NCBI RefSeq assembly: GCF_003144195.1
Contig: NW_020290034.1
Location: 1 to 64,000, forward strand
Direction: 5' to 3'
Source: Ceraceosorus guamensis
Taxonomy: Eukaryota; Basidiomycota; Exobasidiomycetes; Ceraceosorales; Ceraceosoraceae
Length of the DNA stretch: 64,000 nt
In this document: piece by piece, positions 1 to 11,193 of the stretch
How positions within the stretch are numbered: position 1 is the first letter of the stretch
Layout: the number at the start of each line of letters is the position of its first letter
Program-made: the position numbers and the translations under genes
Notes under the pieces: generated by a model
The model's input: the letters and a program-made list of their open reading frames with translations, nothing else
What the model was told of the DNA's origin: nothing
Database searches by the model: none

Positions 1-33
1 TCCTCCTCCTCCTCCTCCTCCTCCTCCTCCTCC
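1..33. repeat. (TCC)11 microsatellite coding for a Glu run
   Basis: Eleven perfect TCC units sit at the very edge, so the true length is unknown. Read on the minus strand in the frame of the partial gene they are GAG codons, giving a poly-glutamate tract. Such tracts vary in length between strains. Confidence 0.9.
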
Positions 34-836
34 TTCTCAGCCGCCTCCGTAGCATTGTGAGCATCGGGCGGCACGACGTGCCCTGACACACCTTCCAACA
101 CCGCCACAGACGCTTCGACATTGTGCGCTCCTCTGTTCCGCTCGTTTGTCTCATTCTCGATCAGAGCAGCTTCGGCTGCTGAGCCCGTGATTCCGCCTTC
201 TTTGGCCCCCGCCGTTGCACCTGGATTGCTAGACGCGTCGTCAGCTGTTGCATGCGCTTCGCCAGGCGGTGCAGCGATACTTGATTCGTCCTGCTGGTTG
301 TAAGAAACTGAGGGGCCAGAAGGTGATGCTTGACCGTTTGGCTGGTGCGCGCTAGTCGATGCTGTCATTGTCTGAGCATTGGTCGAGTCGATGACTGAAG
401 GAGTAGTCTGAGTGGTATCAGAAGCAGAAGCGGCACTCGTCGTTGGGACGAACGTCGTGTCGGGAAGAGTATGCACTGGAGCTGACAACGCATCGCCCAT
501 TTGGATACCGGGTGTGGAAGTAGGAGCTATCGATGCGCTAGCAATCCCAGAGCCAATGATCGAAGTGGTGGCGTCCAAGGAGACGGTCAATGGCGCTTCT
601 TCATTCGCAGCATTTGCTCCTGCGTGTGCTCGAGGTTGAGATCGAGATAAAATCTGCACAGGACTCGTTTCGTACTCCATCTCCTCCGCACCTGCAACGT
701 GAAGCTCTTCTTCGGGCTGAAGCAGATCCAACTCCATCCCATCCTTGTCGTCCACACCTCCCCAAGGTGTCCCGCTCGACGAACCAGAGGCCATATCGTA
801 GTCGCCAATCCCGTCCATTGCGTGTTCCAAATCCAT
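1..836 (-). CDS. N-terminal part of a low-complexity protein (runs off the left edge)
   Basis: An uninterrupted minus-strand frame runs from an ATG at 836-834 to the window edge, giving 278 codons without a stop. The first ~70 residues are acidic and start MDLEHAMDGIGDYDMASG. The rest is rich in Ser, Thr, Ala and Pro and looks disordered. The last visible part becomes a run of glutamates encoded by the (TCC)n repeat at the edge. No domain is visible, so the function is unknown. The gene is divergent from bL28m across about 1 kb. The long open frame and the sensible N-terminus argue for a real gene; splice sites could still exist further left, outside the window. Confidence 0.6.
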   Translation of the reverse strand, partial: MDLEHAMDGIGDYDMASGSSSGTPWGGVDDKDGMELDLLQPEEELHVAGAEEMEYETSPVQILSRSQPRAHAGANAANEEAPLTVSLDATTSIIGSGIASASIAPTSTPGIQMGDALSAPVHTLPDTTFVPTTSAASASDTTQTTPSVIDSTNAQTMTASTSAHQPNGQASPSGPSVSYNQQDESSIAAPPGEAHATADDASSNPGATAGAKEGGITGSAAEAALIENETNERNRGAHNVEASVAVLEGVSGHVVPPDAHNATEAAEKEEEEEEEEEE

Positions 837-1846
837 CTTGACTCATGGGCTTCGTCGCGCCAAGTCCATTCGTTTGGAGATCAGACAGCTTCAAGGTCCG
901 CCAACAGGTCGCTCAAAGGGAGCTTTTGTCTCGTCAGACAAATCAATGCGCGATGCTAGGAGAGCAAGGAGAGCAAGTCCCGCTGATGGATGTTAAAGAT
1001 TCGGATTGATGCTGGATGTTGGTGTTGGTGGTGATATGCTGCTAGTGAGTTGCTGGTTGCAAGGCTCGTGCTGCCCATCGATGAGAATCGAAATGTAAAC
1101 CGTGAATGGCGCCTTCCTGAGCTGTATGTGCACCATCCCGGTACGAAGGCTGGCCGAAATGATGGTTGCATGCATGGCTGCCAGAGCGCGCCGGGCAGCA
1201 GCGTCGCGCGGGTGATGGCTTGTGGTATGCGCGCATGCTTATCCACGTGGTTGGCATGCCCTTCTTGTTGAATTCGAAGGCCAAAACAGAATTCAACTTT
1301 TGTGACCTGATCCAGTCAAAGTGACAAATTGAAAGCAATTTGAACTGTCTTTGCCAGGGAACTCGAAACACATTTGAATCTGATTCAGTTTGAATGCAGA
1401 CACTTCATGTTCAAGCATTCAAAAGCCAAAAAGGAAAAACGTAGTTGATCTGAGCGAGTTGAAGTTTGAATGATTCAAGCTTCTCAGGTCAAAGACGCAC
1501 TTCATCACATCTTTGCTCCTAGATTCCAGAACTCCCAGCACAGTTCATTGCCCGCTCACAGCCTCACAACAAATCCACTCCAGACGCTCAAAATAGTCGT
1601 CTCGCATCCTTGCACCTCAGCAGCATCTCAGCAACGCGAAGTTTGCCAAGTTCGGCGCACTCGATAGACCTCACAGAGCATAGCCAGCCTACGTTTCTGG
1701 TCGGCTGCTGTGTCAGCATACGCTCGCTCGCATCCACACCGCGAGCCTCGCACCTCTCTTTTGCCCCCCTTCCGCATAGAGACTGTCCTTCATCGATCGG
1801 CGCACCGCAGCCGCAAACGATCGTATAATTCGCACCCGAGCAAGTC
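837..1846. other. Divergent intergenic region, left partial gene / bL28m
   Basis: About 1 kb between two divergent start codons, so it should hold both promoters. The stretch 1270-1470 is comparatively AT-rich with repeated TTGAA/TTCAA words, unlike the flanking coding DNA. A TTGCATGCATGG word lies at 1167-1178. No gene or RNA was recognised. Confidence 0.5.
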
Positions 1847-2605
1847 ATGATTCCCACACTTCGACTATTTTCGCGCACCACCTATCAGGGTTCGCGAGGT
1901 AGCGGACCGGGACGGAGCGGCAAGACCACCTTTCGATCCTCTCCCCACTCGCGCGCCACAGAGGTGGAAGCTCAACAAGCCGGTCGTATCCTCAAACGAT
2001 CTCAACGAGGTCTGTACCACGGCTCTCTGATCCAATCCGGCAACAACGTTCCCAATTCGCGTCAAAAGACGCGCAGAACCTGGTTGCCCAATGTTCAGAG
2101 CAAGAACAACTTGTGGAGCGAAGTGCTGCAGAGGCACATCTCCACTCGCATCTCTATCAAGGCTATGAGGACGATTGAAAAGTATGGAGGATTGGATGCT
2201 TATGTTGCCAACACCAAGGATGCATTGTTGGGTGATTTTGGCAGGAGGTTGAGGGAGGAGATGGGAGCTAGAGTGACGGCCATCTGGACCTCTCAAGGCA
2301 ATACAGGTATACCATCCGGCAAGATCAACTTCAAGAGCGCTTCCAGGAGTCGGAAAGATGCGGCAAGGACAAAGGAGGAGCTCAAGACGGTGCATGGCAA
2401 GTTGGGATTCATGGAACAGAGAGCTCTGGCAAGGTCTTCCCCCTCGGTCAATGCGCAATCGCTGGCCCTCAGAGCTAGGTCGTTGGGTTTGGCAAGAATG
2501 CCTGGTAACGCTGGCCAACGTCAGACGAAGCTCGCTGCTGAACAGGACATCGCGAGCGAGACGAGGGTGGACAATGCCAGAGCCGACGCAGCAACGGAGC
2601 TCTGA
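1847..2605 (+). CDS. mrpl24: Mitochondrial large-subunit ribosomal protein bL28m
   Basis: A 252-residue single-exon protein. The N-terminus (MIPTLRLFSRTTYQG) is basic and Ser/Arg-rich, as expected for a mitochondrial presequence. The L28 core follows: KRSQRGLYHGSLIQSGNNV, then KTRRTWLPNVQSKNLW-like sequence and an IKAMRTIEKYGGLDAYV segment, at about residues 50-125. This order is that of the fungal bL28m family (yeast Mrpl24), longer than bacterial L28 because of mitochondrial extensions. It would be part of the 54S subunit in the mitochondrial matrix. The C-terminal ~120 residues are a charged extension without an assigned domain. The first ATG of the frame is used; it lies just after a TC-rich leader. 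It converges with the HMG-box gene. Confidence 0.88.
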   Translation: MIPTLRLFSRTTYQGSRGSGPGRSGKTTFRSSPHSRATEVEAQQAGRILKRSQRGLYHGSLIQSGNNVPNSRQKTRRTWLPNVQSKNNLWSEVLQRHISTRISIKAMRTIEKYGGLDAYVANTKDALLGDFGRRLREEMGARVTAIWTSQGNTGIPSGKINFKSASRSRKDAARTKEELKTVHGKLGFMEQRALARSSPSVNAQSLALRARSLGLARMPGNAGQRQTKLAAEQDIASETRVDNARADAATEL

Positions 2606-3197
2606 GAATTCAGAAGGACGGCGTGGCACCGTCAATCGTTGGGATCAGGGGAATGGCGGCGCATCATCTGTACGACGAGGTGCCCTTCTTCTTTGCTCGT
2701 GCGATGGACGCTTGCTTCTCTGCGATACGTGACCGAGTGTGCGCCGGTATGCTGGGCAGAACGGTCGCACTGGACTCTCCCATCTCTCGATCCCTAGACA
2801 GCGCGGCATCGCGGCGTACGTACTCCAACAATTCGAATGCCCTAGCCCTTGTATCAACAAACCTCACGCAATGCACCAATCGCAGCGCCCCACGCTCTCA
2901 CGAAGTGCTCAAAATCGGGTGTGCTGACCGAGATGGAGTCGACTTCACACTTTCACACTCGCATGCGCGGGAATTAGAGGATGAAATTTGGTCGGCAGTG
3001 TCAATGTAGCAAGAATGTACTAGCAAGCGTGGGCAAAGTTGGTGACAAAACGACCAAAAGCTACAACTGCGCCGAGGCGCCAAGATTAAAAGATATGCGG
3101 CACGTCAGGAGGCGAGAAGACGAAGTGGTGTGGATGAGGATATAACGTGGCGAGCTTGGCGGCCATTACGAATCTGTGCGGCCTAGTGACTGAAGCC
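2606..3197. other. Convergent 3' intergenic region
   Basis: About 590 bp between the stop codons of bL28m and the HMG-box gene. It should contain both 3' UTRs and polyadenylation sites. Nothing else recognisable was seen; the short open frames here have no protein-like composition. Confidence 0.5.
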
Positions 3198-5868
3198 TCA
3201 CCGCAGAGCATCCTGATACTCTTGGTGATGTTGCTGTGCTTCGTGATGGTGAGAATGGAGATGAACATGGTGATCTTGATTTTCGAAAGAAGGCCACGGC
3301 GCATCGCCCAGCGCGAGCTCGAGGGGAGTAGCAACACGATGTAGGTGTTGTTGATGCTGATGGCGATGGCGGTAATGCAGAGCATGGTCGTTTCTCATTG
3401 GGACAAGTGCGGATTCCTCGTCCGCGGATTGCGCCAAAGACAAAGTCTGGGACGATCGAATCAGATTGCTAAGGGCGCCCAAAGATTGCTGCGAATGCGC
3501 AGGAGAGCTGTCCGACTCCATGCTCAGCGACCCGGCGCCCGCGCTGGCTCGAGGAGCCATGAGCATCTCCACAAATGCCGCATCTGCACCCAACACTTGC
3601 GTCAAGTCGTCTGGCCCATAGTCTGGTGAGTTCGATCCGTAGACGGCCCAATCCAAAGCCCTGCCTCGCGTGCTCTGGCTAGCGCTCGAGAGCGCTTGCG
3701 AGTGTGACATCGACGGAGCTCTGAACAGAGTCTGCTGGCTGAAAAAATGTTCAGCCTCGCTCGGACCGTCTGTATGCTGTTGCGACAGACCCAATTCGCC
3801 TGATTCGCCTTGCAAAAGATGTTCCAAGTCAGAGTCTTGTTGGTAGTAGAGCGACTGCTGAGCAGCTTTGGCAGCCGCTGCAAAGTCGGAATTGTCCAGC
3901 TCGTCTACCTCGTCCATGTCCGTGGTCTTCTGCGTGCTGTCCCATCTCGGAGGCATACGTTCGCGCCGCAAAGACTGAGGGCCAGTCGACAAGTTGTTGG
4001 TGTCCTGCCCTATGGATCCTCGAGGCTTCATGACTGGTAGGCCAATGTCCGCGTTGGCAAGCCTAGCGCTGCTTTGCCAACCTGTTCCACTCGGCCGGCG
4101 AGCGTTGCCGTAGCTTGTGCCGGCGTGCGGAGACGCGAGCATGTCCCTGAAGTTGGACCAAGTGGGAGAACTGAGATCTAGAGCGCCAGTCAGACCGGCA
4201 CTACTGCCAGTGCTGGCGATTCCTGCCGAGGTGAAGGGGCGCGGCAAGTCGGGTCGTTGCGATCTGAATGGAGACGTGGGTGAGTGATGGGAGGCAGAGA
4301 TAGGATGCACCTGTGTCATGGGTGAGATCGGCATCTGCGGTGATCGAGAGACGTGGACACCGGCGAGGCCAGAAGAGAGACCAACACTGGATGCAGAGAC
4401 GGTAGAGTAAGCGCTCATGGGTGTGTGCAATGGAGCGCTGAGATGCATTGGCTCATGATATGTTGCAGATCGTTGATGAGGGGGACTAGGGTAGCTATGG
4501 AAGCCAGTCTTCAGGTGCTGAGGAAGTGCGCTTGCTGGATAGACGGCAGGGCCGTCGGTTGGAAAGGAAGCTGGCGTGTAGGTGCTCTTGGCCCAGTTGA
4601 CGCTGTCGGCGAGCGCAGGGACAGACGAAGATCTCCTCACTGTTCTCAGGGCGGGCGCAACGTAGTCTTGAGTGCTGTCCCACGGTTGTTGCGAGGCGCG
4701 GTGCCAATCTGCGGGAGAAGCTGCAGAGGAAGTAGTAGCTGGACTCTTGCTTACTTCCCGCACTGCCCTTCGGGCAACTTTGAGGGCCCTCTTCCTATGC
4801 GCTTGCTCCAGACTCGAAGAGGCGCTCGCTGCAGCTGCGGCTATCTTGTTCCTCGACTTGGCGCGAGACTCGGCACGTCTGACCCTCTTGCGCTCGCTTG
4901 CAGATGAAGCGATGATGTTGCTGTTGGGCTCTTCGCCAAGCTGAACTCCGTCGCGTCCATGTGACTTGAGAATATGATCGGCAATTTGCAGGTTCTTCTC
5001 TTCCTCATCCGCTTCCTTTCGAACGCTCCGCCTGACCACATTCTCCCGTCTGTACACGGGCTTGAACTTGTAGTCCGGGTACAAAAGCGCATGCTCATCC
5101 TTTTCCCTTTGCGCTTCCTTGGCCCACATCTCCTTCTCCTCGGTGGGCAGGCTTCTCCACATGTGTGAGATGATGACGCTGATGTTCGAGTGATTGGCAC
5201 TGAGTTCCTTGGGCACCAGTCCTTGTCGATGAGCATGACTGCGGAATAGAATGAATGCGTTTCTAGGCCTGGGAACATGGTCTGCAGCTTTCTTGCGAGC
5301 GTGGGAAGGAGCTGTCGATCTAGGGATGCTGATAGAGACTGGAAGGGATGCAGGGTCCTCGGCGGCAGCTCGAGACGAGCCTTCGCCTAGATCGCTGGAA
5401 GACACGCTTCCCGACAATACATCGCTCCCAGCAGCGCTGCCGTCCAAATTGTGCCCTGCCCAACGCTGACTGTCGTGCGTGTTTGCGCTGAGGTCCAAAT
5501 CAGCTGCATGCGTGGTTGAAGAGCTAGATCGAGACGGCGAGGCTGCGCTACTCGAGCTGGCTTGACTCGGCAGTGCGTCACCTAATGACCGAGTAGGAGC
5601 ATGGGCGGCTCGACGGTGGTGAGCCAATGTCTGGACGCGGCCAAGGATTGGGAGAAGTGCACTTACGAAAAGCTGGCTGGGCTGTCGATTCGAGATGTAG
5701 CTCAAAAGCCCCTTTGTCGGGAACAGGAGTTGAAGTGACAGCGGGCGTCCGGTGAATAGGGCTGCTGGAGGGGCCTAATCGGGCTGGCGAAATGGATATC
5801 GGAGCAGAGCTTAGTGTGCTACCGCTGGGCGTGGAGCTCGAGGTGGCGTGCGAGAAGTAATTTGACAT
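3198..5868 (-). CDS. HMG-box transcription factor, Prf1/Ste11-like
   Basis: Two exons: 5868-5667 and 5581-3198, joined across an 85 bp GTAAGT...TAG intron, encode 861 residues. The start is MSNYFSHATSSS at 5868; an in-frame ATG at 5892 is possible. A MATA-type HMG box lies at about residues 171-243: VPRPRNAFILFRSHA, then NISVIISHMWRSLP, then the basic end YPDYKFKPVYRRE. The remainder is Ser/Pro/Gln-rich, with a His-rich tail. This HMG subtype is found in fungal mating and differentiation regulators: Ste11 of fission yeast, Prf1 and Rop1 of Ustilago. Overall length and the N-terminal HMG position fit Prf1, which binds pheromone response elements in mating-type genes. A perfect copy of such an element lies 2.9 kb upstream (8776-8784). 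Family assignment is firm; orthology to Prf1 is inference. Confidence 0.85.
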
Positions 5869-8775
5869 TTTGCGAGGGCCTGCCTTGCTCAACTCTCCGA
5901 CGCTTGTCGAGGCTTGTGGTGGTTGTCTGCGAGTGCGCGCAGACCTGCGCAGGGGTCTTGCGGTGCTGCCGAAGAGTTTGAAGGACTGGCTGGAGGCTGG
6001 GCGGCGTACCAGCTCTAGTTTCAGTGTGATAGGGGAAGGACAAAGCGCGGAGGAAGTGTCGTTTGTGATCGAGCCGGAGAAGTCGATTAGAGAGTCCGAG
6101 ACTGAGTCGAGAAGAGCAGCTAGCTATAGGCGATAGTAATGAGGGTCGTGGATAGATCTATATGTCAGTGTACGGTAGCGGAGAAAGGGGAGGGCGCTCG
6201 CGTCCTCAGTCCTCGTCGAGTTTTGGGAAAGATGCTTTGTCCAGTAAACTGCGACACAAGCACCCATATATGGCGAACGACAGATGAGGAAGCAGACGGT
6301 CCTTGTCCTTACTTATATGTGCGACTCGCCGCTCATACGGTCGACAAGAGTCGAGGTGATGGCTCTCCGCGGCGTTCGCGTTTCGTGGCGCTTTTGCCGA
6401 TCACAATGTCTGCGCCAAGACACTGTCGAGCCGCACGATGGAAGAAGGAACCTCGTTGCGATGGTTCGAGAGGAGAGGAACGTCTACGACAAGCCACAAA
6501 CAGCTCACCTGCTTGCTATCACGGCTCATGCTTGCGGCCGAAGGCGGCGGGCAATCGACGTCAAGAGCCGACATGGAGTACGTGTGAGTGGCTTGATCGC
6601 CGGGAGATCGCTGCTGCATGTGACGTGGGTAGCCAGGTAAAAAGGAGGGTGAGGGAGAGGGGCAGCGCTTAAAGTGGGCTGAAAATAGACAGATTCAGCA
6701 GCGCACAGATCAGAGAAGGGGGCTGAGGGATGTGTACCATAAAGGAAGTCGACATGATGAACAGATGGAGGGGCAATGCGCGGGTATCATGCGCTGATGA
6801 TCCCTGATGAGCCTGTTGAGCAGATACGGTGACGCTGAAGAGTCGGGAGCCCGAGTAGGCGACAGCAGCTGCCGCATTCAGTCGTCAAGCTGCACGACGT
6901 CAAGGGTGCTCACACATCCCTGCTGCTCATCTGCCCCTTCCACGGTTTCGCTCTCTTGTCCTTCATCAGCTAGCGAGCGGCGCGTAGAAGGGCTGACACC
7001 TATCAAAACGCCTCATCGAAGTGACCGGCCCGATCCCATGCCATATGCAGCAGCATGAAGCATCAGCGGCTTGATGGCTTCAGCCTGCGTGTATGCATGC
7101 ACATCCAAGCCATACCTTCTTGATTGCTGGAGTAATCGTGGAAGATAGTCGCGGAGGGAGAAAGAGGGAGATGAGCAGCAGCAGCGCGTTGCCCCAGTCA
7201 GCTAGGCGGCATGTCTCGCAAAGAAGATCGACTGACCAAGCAGCTGAAATCACGGATGTGCTGGCTGCGGACAGGGCAAAGATGAACTGCGGTCGGTCTG
7301 ACCTCGCTTACCATGTATGCAAAACCTCGGCTTTTTGTACCCCATGCGCTGCGATTGCGTCGACAAAGGAAACGGGAGCGCATCGGCAAGTTGGTCATCG
7401 CGCTTGCGTGCGTGCGTGTAGCACATGGACTGTGCCAATCTCCGCTTGACGAGTTGCACTGTGACCGGCCACAAGTGTCCGAGCCTCCAAAGGACGACAT
7501 CCCTTCTGCCGGTCTTTTGCGGGAGGCAGCTAGGCCCCAGTTATCGAGCGAGCGACTCCACTCCTGACTCAGCGGGGCACGACCGCTCCCTTTGCCTCCG
7601 CAAACGTCGCCTTCATGGCTCCTTGTGAGCGAGCGACGTGCTTGACGATCATGCAAATGAGCAGCATTCGTAATTAATTGTTGGTACGGCGGGAATCGAT
7701 TGAACAGGCACGACACTTGACTACGACAGCAATGTCCCCAAACGAGTCGAGTCGATCTCAGCCATGGGCCCGAAAGCATCACCTGTGCGAAGCCTACTCG
7801 TGACTATATCACTGACCACTACTACTACAGTATCATTATCATTCGTGATTAGTACAGCTACTCAACTATAGACAACTTCTAAATCTACTCCCATGCAATC
7901 AACGTTGCACCGCGTTCTCTATCGCAACGTGAGGTGTCCGAGATCAGGTTTGGATTAAGAATCGCTGTGTCCATGCAGCTGATGAGGCCAGCATGCTTGC
8001 GTGCTGCGTGCATGGTGGACATGTACCGCGGTGCAGAAAGTCTCACTTGGCGGCGTTCTAGCTCGAAGTCTTGAGTGCCTAGTCGGCAGCTGCGTGGGAC
8101 GAAGTGCCGGTCAGTGGTATGTCTACCGTATTTAATTTCTATACGCGATGGATGAGAAGCATACAATTAAGATATGCGCATGCTGCACGCAGGCACGTCA
8201 CAGTTGCGAGTGTTGTAGTCAGCAAGAGTGTACCCATGGCAAATCTTGAACCTGTACTTGATCATCACGAATCTTGGACGCTTCAATCGCGCATCTTCGC
8301 CGATACGAACTCAGTGACTTGTAACTGGTCGCGCTGCTGACTGCGCTCCTACGATTCAAGATTAGCAGATGGTGCGTGGAAGCTGCGCTGCCCTTCTAGA
8401 ATCACCAATACAGAGTAGCTTAGCGCCAACCCTGCTGCGTCGGCTGCACAGGTTCCGGTCCCGACAACAAAGGAATCGCGTTCGTGCATGTGCATGGGAA
8501 TTGTGGTCGAGGTGCAATGGTTCCAGATGAGCTGGTAAGCTAATGCACCGCAATCGCTTGAAGCCTCAACGCACAGCCCCACTCTTCCTCTTTCGGCTAC
8601 ACTCTGCATCGTACTACTACTAGAATCTGAATAGGTTGTGTTGCGGCAAGTCGCCGCGCAGTGCGCCAGTCCATCGTCTGACGATTGAATCAAATCTGAA
8701 TCACAGGCTCAAATGGATTGCGGCGCAACGCGTACGAGCGCGGCGCATGAACATCCACATCCCGCGTCCCTCCCT

Positions 8776-8784
8776 TCCCTTTGT
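8776..8784 (-). promoter_or_regulatory. Perfect match to the smut pheromone response element
   Basis: The + strand reads TCCCTTTGT, the reverse complement of ACAAAGGGA, the Prf1-binding pheromone response element described in Ustilago maydis. By eye it was the only perfect copy noticed in the window; one-mismatch copies occur near 17722 and 35618. It lies 2.9 kb upstream of the HMG-box gene start. A 9-mer is expected by chance about 0.04 times in 5.3 kb counting both strands, so it is suggestive, not proven. Confidence 0.45.
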
Positions 8785-10274
8785 TCTCGCGCGCTGACCA
8801 GCCCTTGCCGCTTGCAAAGGTGTTGCCCAGGTGCGGTAACCGCCTCTCCCGCCGAAGCTCCTTCCCTCTCGAAGGATATGGCGCGAGATGTGAGATGATA
8901 CGCGTCTTTTGTTGACCTGGGGCGTCGCTCCGCATGCTGAGAGCAAAAACACGCTGAGCGGGACAAGCCGCAATCGAAGGAGCTATAACCGACGCCGCCG
9001 CCGCCAAGTCAGGTGTGGCTTCTTGATTTGCCTTTCTTGTCCTACTCTTGATTGCGGTCGCCCAAACGTCAAGTGAGGGGAGGCTTGTGCCGCACTGTGC
9101 AATACGACGTCGAAGCTATAGGCGCGAGGAGCAGAGAGAAATAACGACGGGAATCGGTGCTGTGCCATATGTCAAGTCGAAATGGAATGTGGCCGCCCTC
9201 TATAGGGCTTGAGCAGAGAGAGGCACGTCAGATCCCCATGCCTGCACTGATTGCTGCCAGATCCGTTCCTGACGAGGTGCGGCTTCAGGGTCCCATAGCA
9301 TGCAGCCATGCACAACTATACTTCATTCAAGATTGATATTCGAGACTATTCTGCTTCCGCAGTGGACCTTGCGCATATTCGTGATTTATGAGCTTGAGCG
9401 CCTGCAAGCCCACGTCTCTCGGACGGGAGCGGAACCGGCGCGGCGCGCCCGAGTCACGTTGCTGATCCGGGTGGCACGTGGTTTCGGTGTCCTGAGTGTG
9501 CTGAGGGCACCGCGTGAGCGAGACAACTACTGCTTGACGAGCGCGCGAATTCTTTTGTGCCCACAAGCACGAGGTCCACAATCGCGAATCGTCAGTAGAT
9601 GGTCTACCACCACCTGCTCGACATCCTAAATGGGATCTGTCATAACGCCAGCGCTCAAATCCTGACCATGGCGTAGATGTGTTGGAGCCACTTAGTCCGT
9701 CCGCATGTTTCTTGCGAATGAAACGTTTACTCTCGCTCGAGCTTCACAGGAACAGATCAGGCGAGGGTCTAGCAACACAATCGGAGCGTGATCCCAGCTC
9801 GCTGTGGCGACAGCGCTGACGATTCCTGAACTTTCATTGGCCCCCTCTCGGCAAGGACAAGCTCAGACCTTCAACAGACTCCCGCTTACACTCTGTTGCC
9901 AGCCTGTTTCAGTGGCTGGCATCAATTTTTTATGGCGGGCATATGAAACCCTACGTCGGCCTCGCGGAGCAAGACGCTTCGGTGTGCAGCTCTGCTTGAC
10001 TTTCGTTCTTTCCTTGACACCGCCTTGCTCTGCGCTTTGTTCCTGGAACGGGATGTTGTGGGCCAGGCGGTCACGAGGCGAGAGACATCGTCGATCATGT
10101 ATCTCAAAGCCCTTGCTGGCGACAACGCCGTATTTTGCACACGCAAACTCGACCCGTAGCATGCACTTCTGCGCACCTCTTTGGGAGCCATGCGGGGGAA
10201 CACAAATTGGTCGCAAAAGTCGTCGTCGAGCCGCTGCAATACTGATGTCGACACCAGGTACTGGCGAACAAGGC

Positions 10275-10294
10275 CTTCACGATTTCTCGTGAAG
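10275..10294. repeat. Perfect inverted repeat built from the TCACGA/TCGTGA word
   Basis: Eight-base arms CTTCACGA and TCGTGAAG are separated by TTTC, forming a possible small hairpin or a dyad binding site. The arms contain the CGTGA word that recurs in most intergenic regions of the window. Confidence 0.6.
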
Positions 10295-11193
10295 TTATTC
10301 GTCGACTACGAGGCGAAGCTGCTGTAAGGCGATCAGGCACTCAACTTGCTGTGTGTAGATGGCAGCGCCCCCGCCACTCCCCAGATTCCCGCAGACCAAA
10401 CGCCTTGATCGACAGACAAGTGAAAGCTGAATGACAGTCGCTTGAAGGCGCTCATGAAAGGAATAAATCTCTTGATGGCTGCTAGCTCAACAGATTTGAG
10501 TCAGAACCAGAGAGTGTATCTCGGTGGTGCTATTTATTATTGTGATTTGACTGACTCGTTACTTTCGACTGCTGGCGCCCTATAGCTTTTGCCGGTCACC
10601 GGCTTGATCCCTTTGCGGCGCAAACGCGTGCAGGGGCGGCCACGCGCCCGGGTCAGGCAGGTCGCGTGCCTGCGCGTCGTCGTGAACCGCTCACCCTCGC
10701 GCGCGCGCTCTGATGTAGACCAGAAATTTTTGGGCGCGTAAAGCAGCTGCCTGCAATAACATGCATGCAGCGGCAGCTGATGCATGCCTGGGGGTTGATT
10801 CAAAAAGCGCCTGCGCGCATTCGATTATCTCAAGACCAGCAAGGGCGGCGAGATTGTTTTTAAAAGGGGCAAAGGATTTTCAAGTCTGCTGCTTTGCTTG
10901 GGTCAGAATGTAGTACACATTTTCTAATGAAACCATTCAATCTCGAGTTCGTGCCCTACCACGTAAATTTTTATGTCTTCGCTGATCCACGCGCACGCGC
11001 GCGGAACTCACGACTTCTCTTGACTGGCTGGGCTGATTTTGATTGGGTCTGACCTGAGGCCGTCCGGCGTGAATGACCCACCAGCTAGAGTCGGACATTT
11101 CTGACGCTGATCACAGCTTCCACAACCTCTTCAACATCACTTTTCCAGCTGCGTGCACTCTGTCATAGGTGACGCACATTCGAGAAACGTAGC

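Larger units (their letters stand above)
5893..11193. other. 5.3 kb gene-poor divergent intergenic region (HMG factor / eIF4G)
   Basis: Open frames here are short and their translations are Arg/Ser/Cys-rich and unlike proteins, so no gene is called. The region holds a perfect TCCCTTTGT (8776-8784), a hairpin at 10275-10294, TGCATGCA-type words near 7091 and 10761, and a CpG-dense block around 10590-10710 including an ACGCGT core. It probably combines a short eIF4G promoter on the right with a long regulatory region for the HMG gene on the left. No tRNA, transposon or other repeat family was recognised. Confidence 0.5.

Noticed and set aside
1865-2635. 256-residue minus-strand frame opposite bL28m
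   Set aside because: The plus strand encodes the recognisable L28 core; the antisense has no family signal.
6139-6672. 177-residue plus-strand open frame upstream of the HMG gene
   Set aside because: Translation is Arg/Ser/Cys-rich and not protein-like, with no motif and no splice continuation.
9804-10292. 162-residue plus-strand open frame in the 5.3 kb gap
   Set aside because: Composition resembles noncoding DNA, another frame of similar length overlaps on the minus strand, and no family is recognised.
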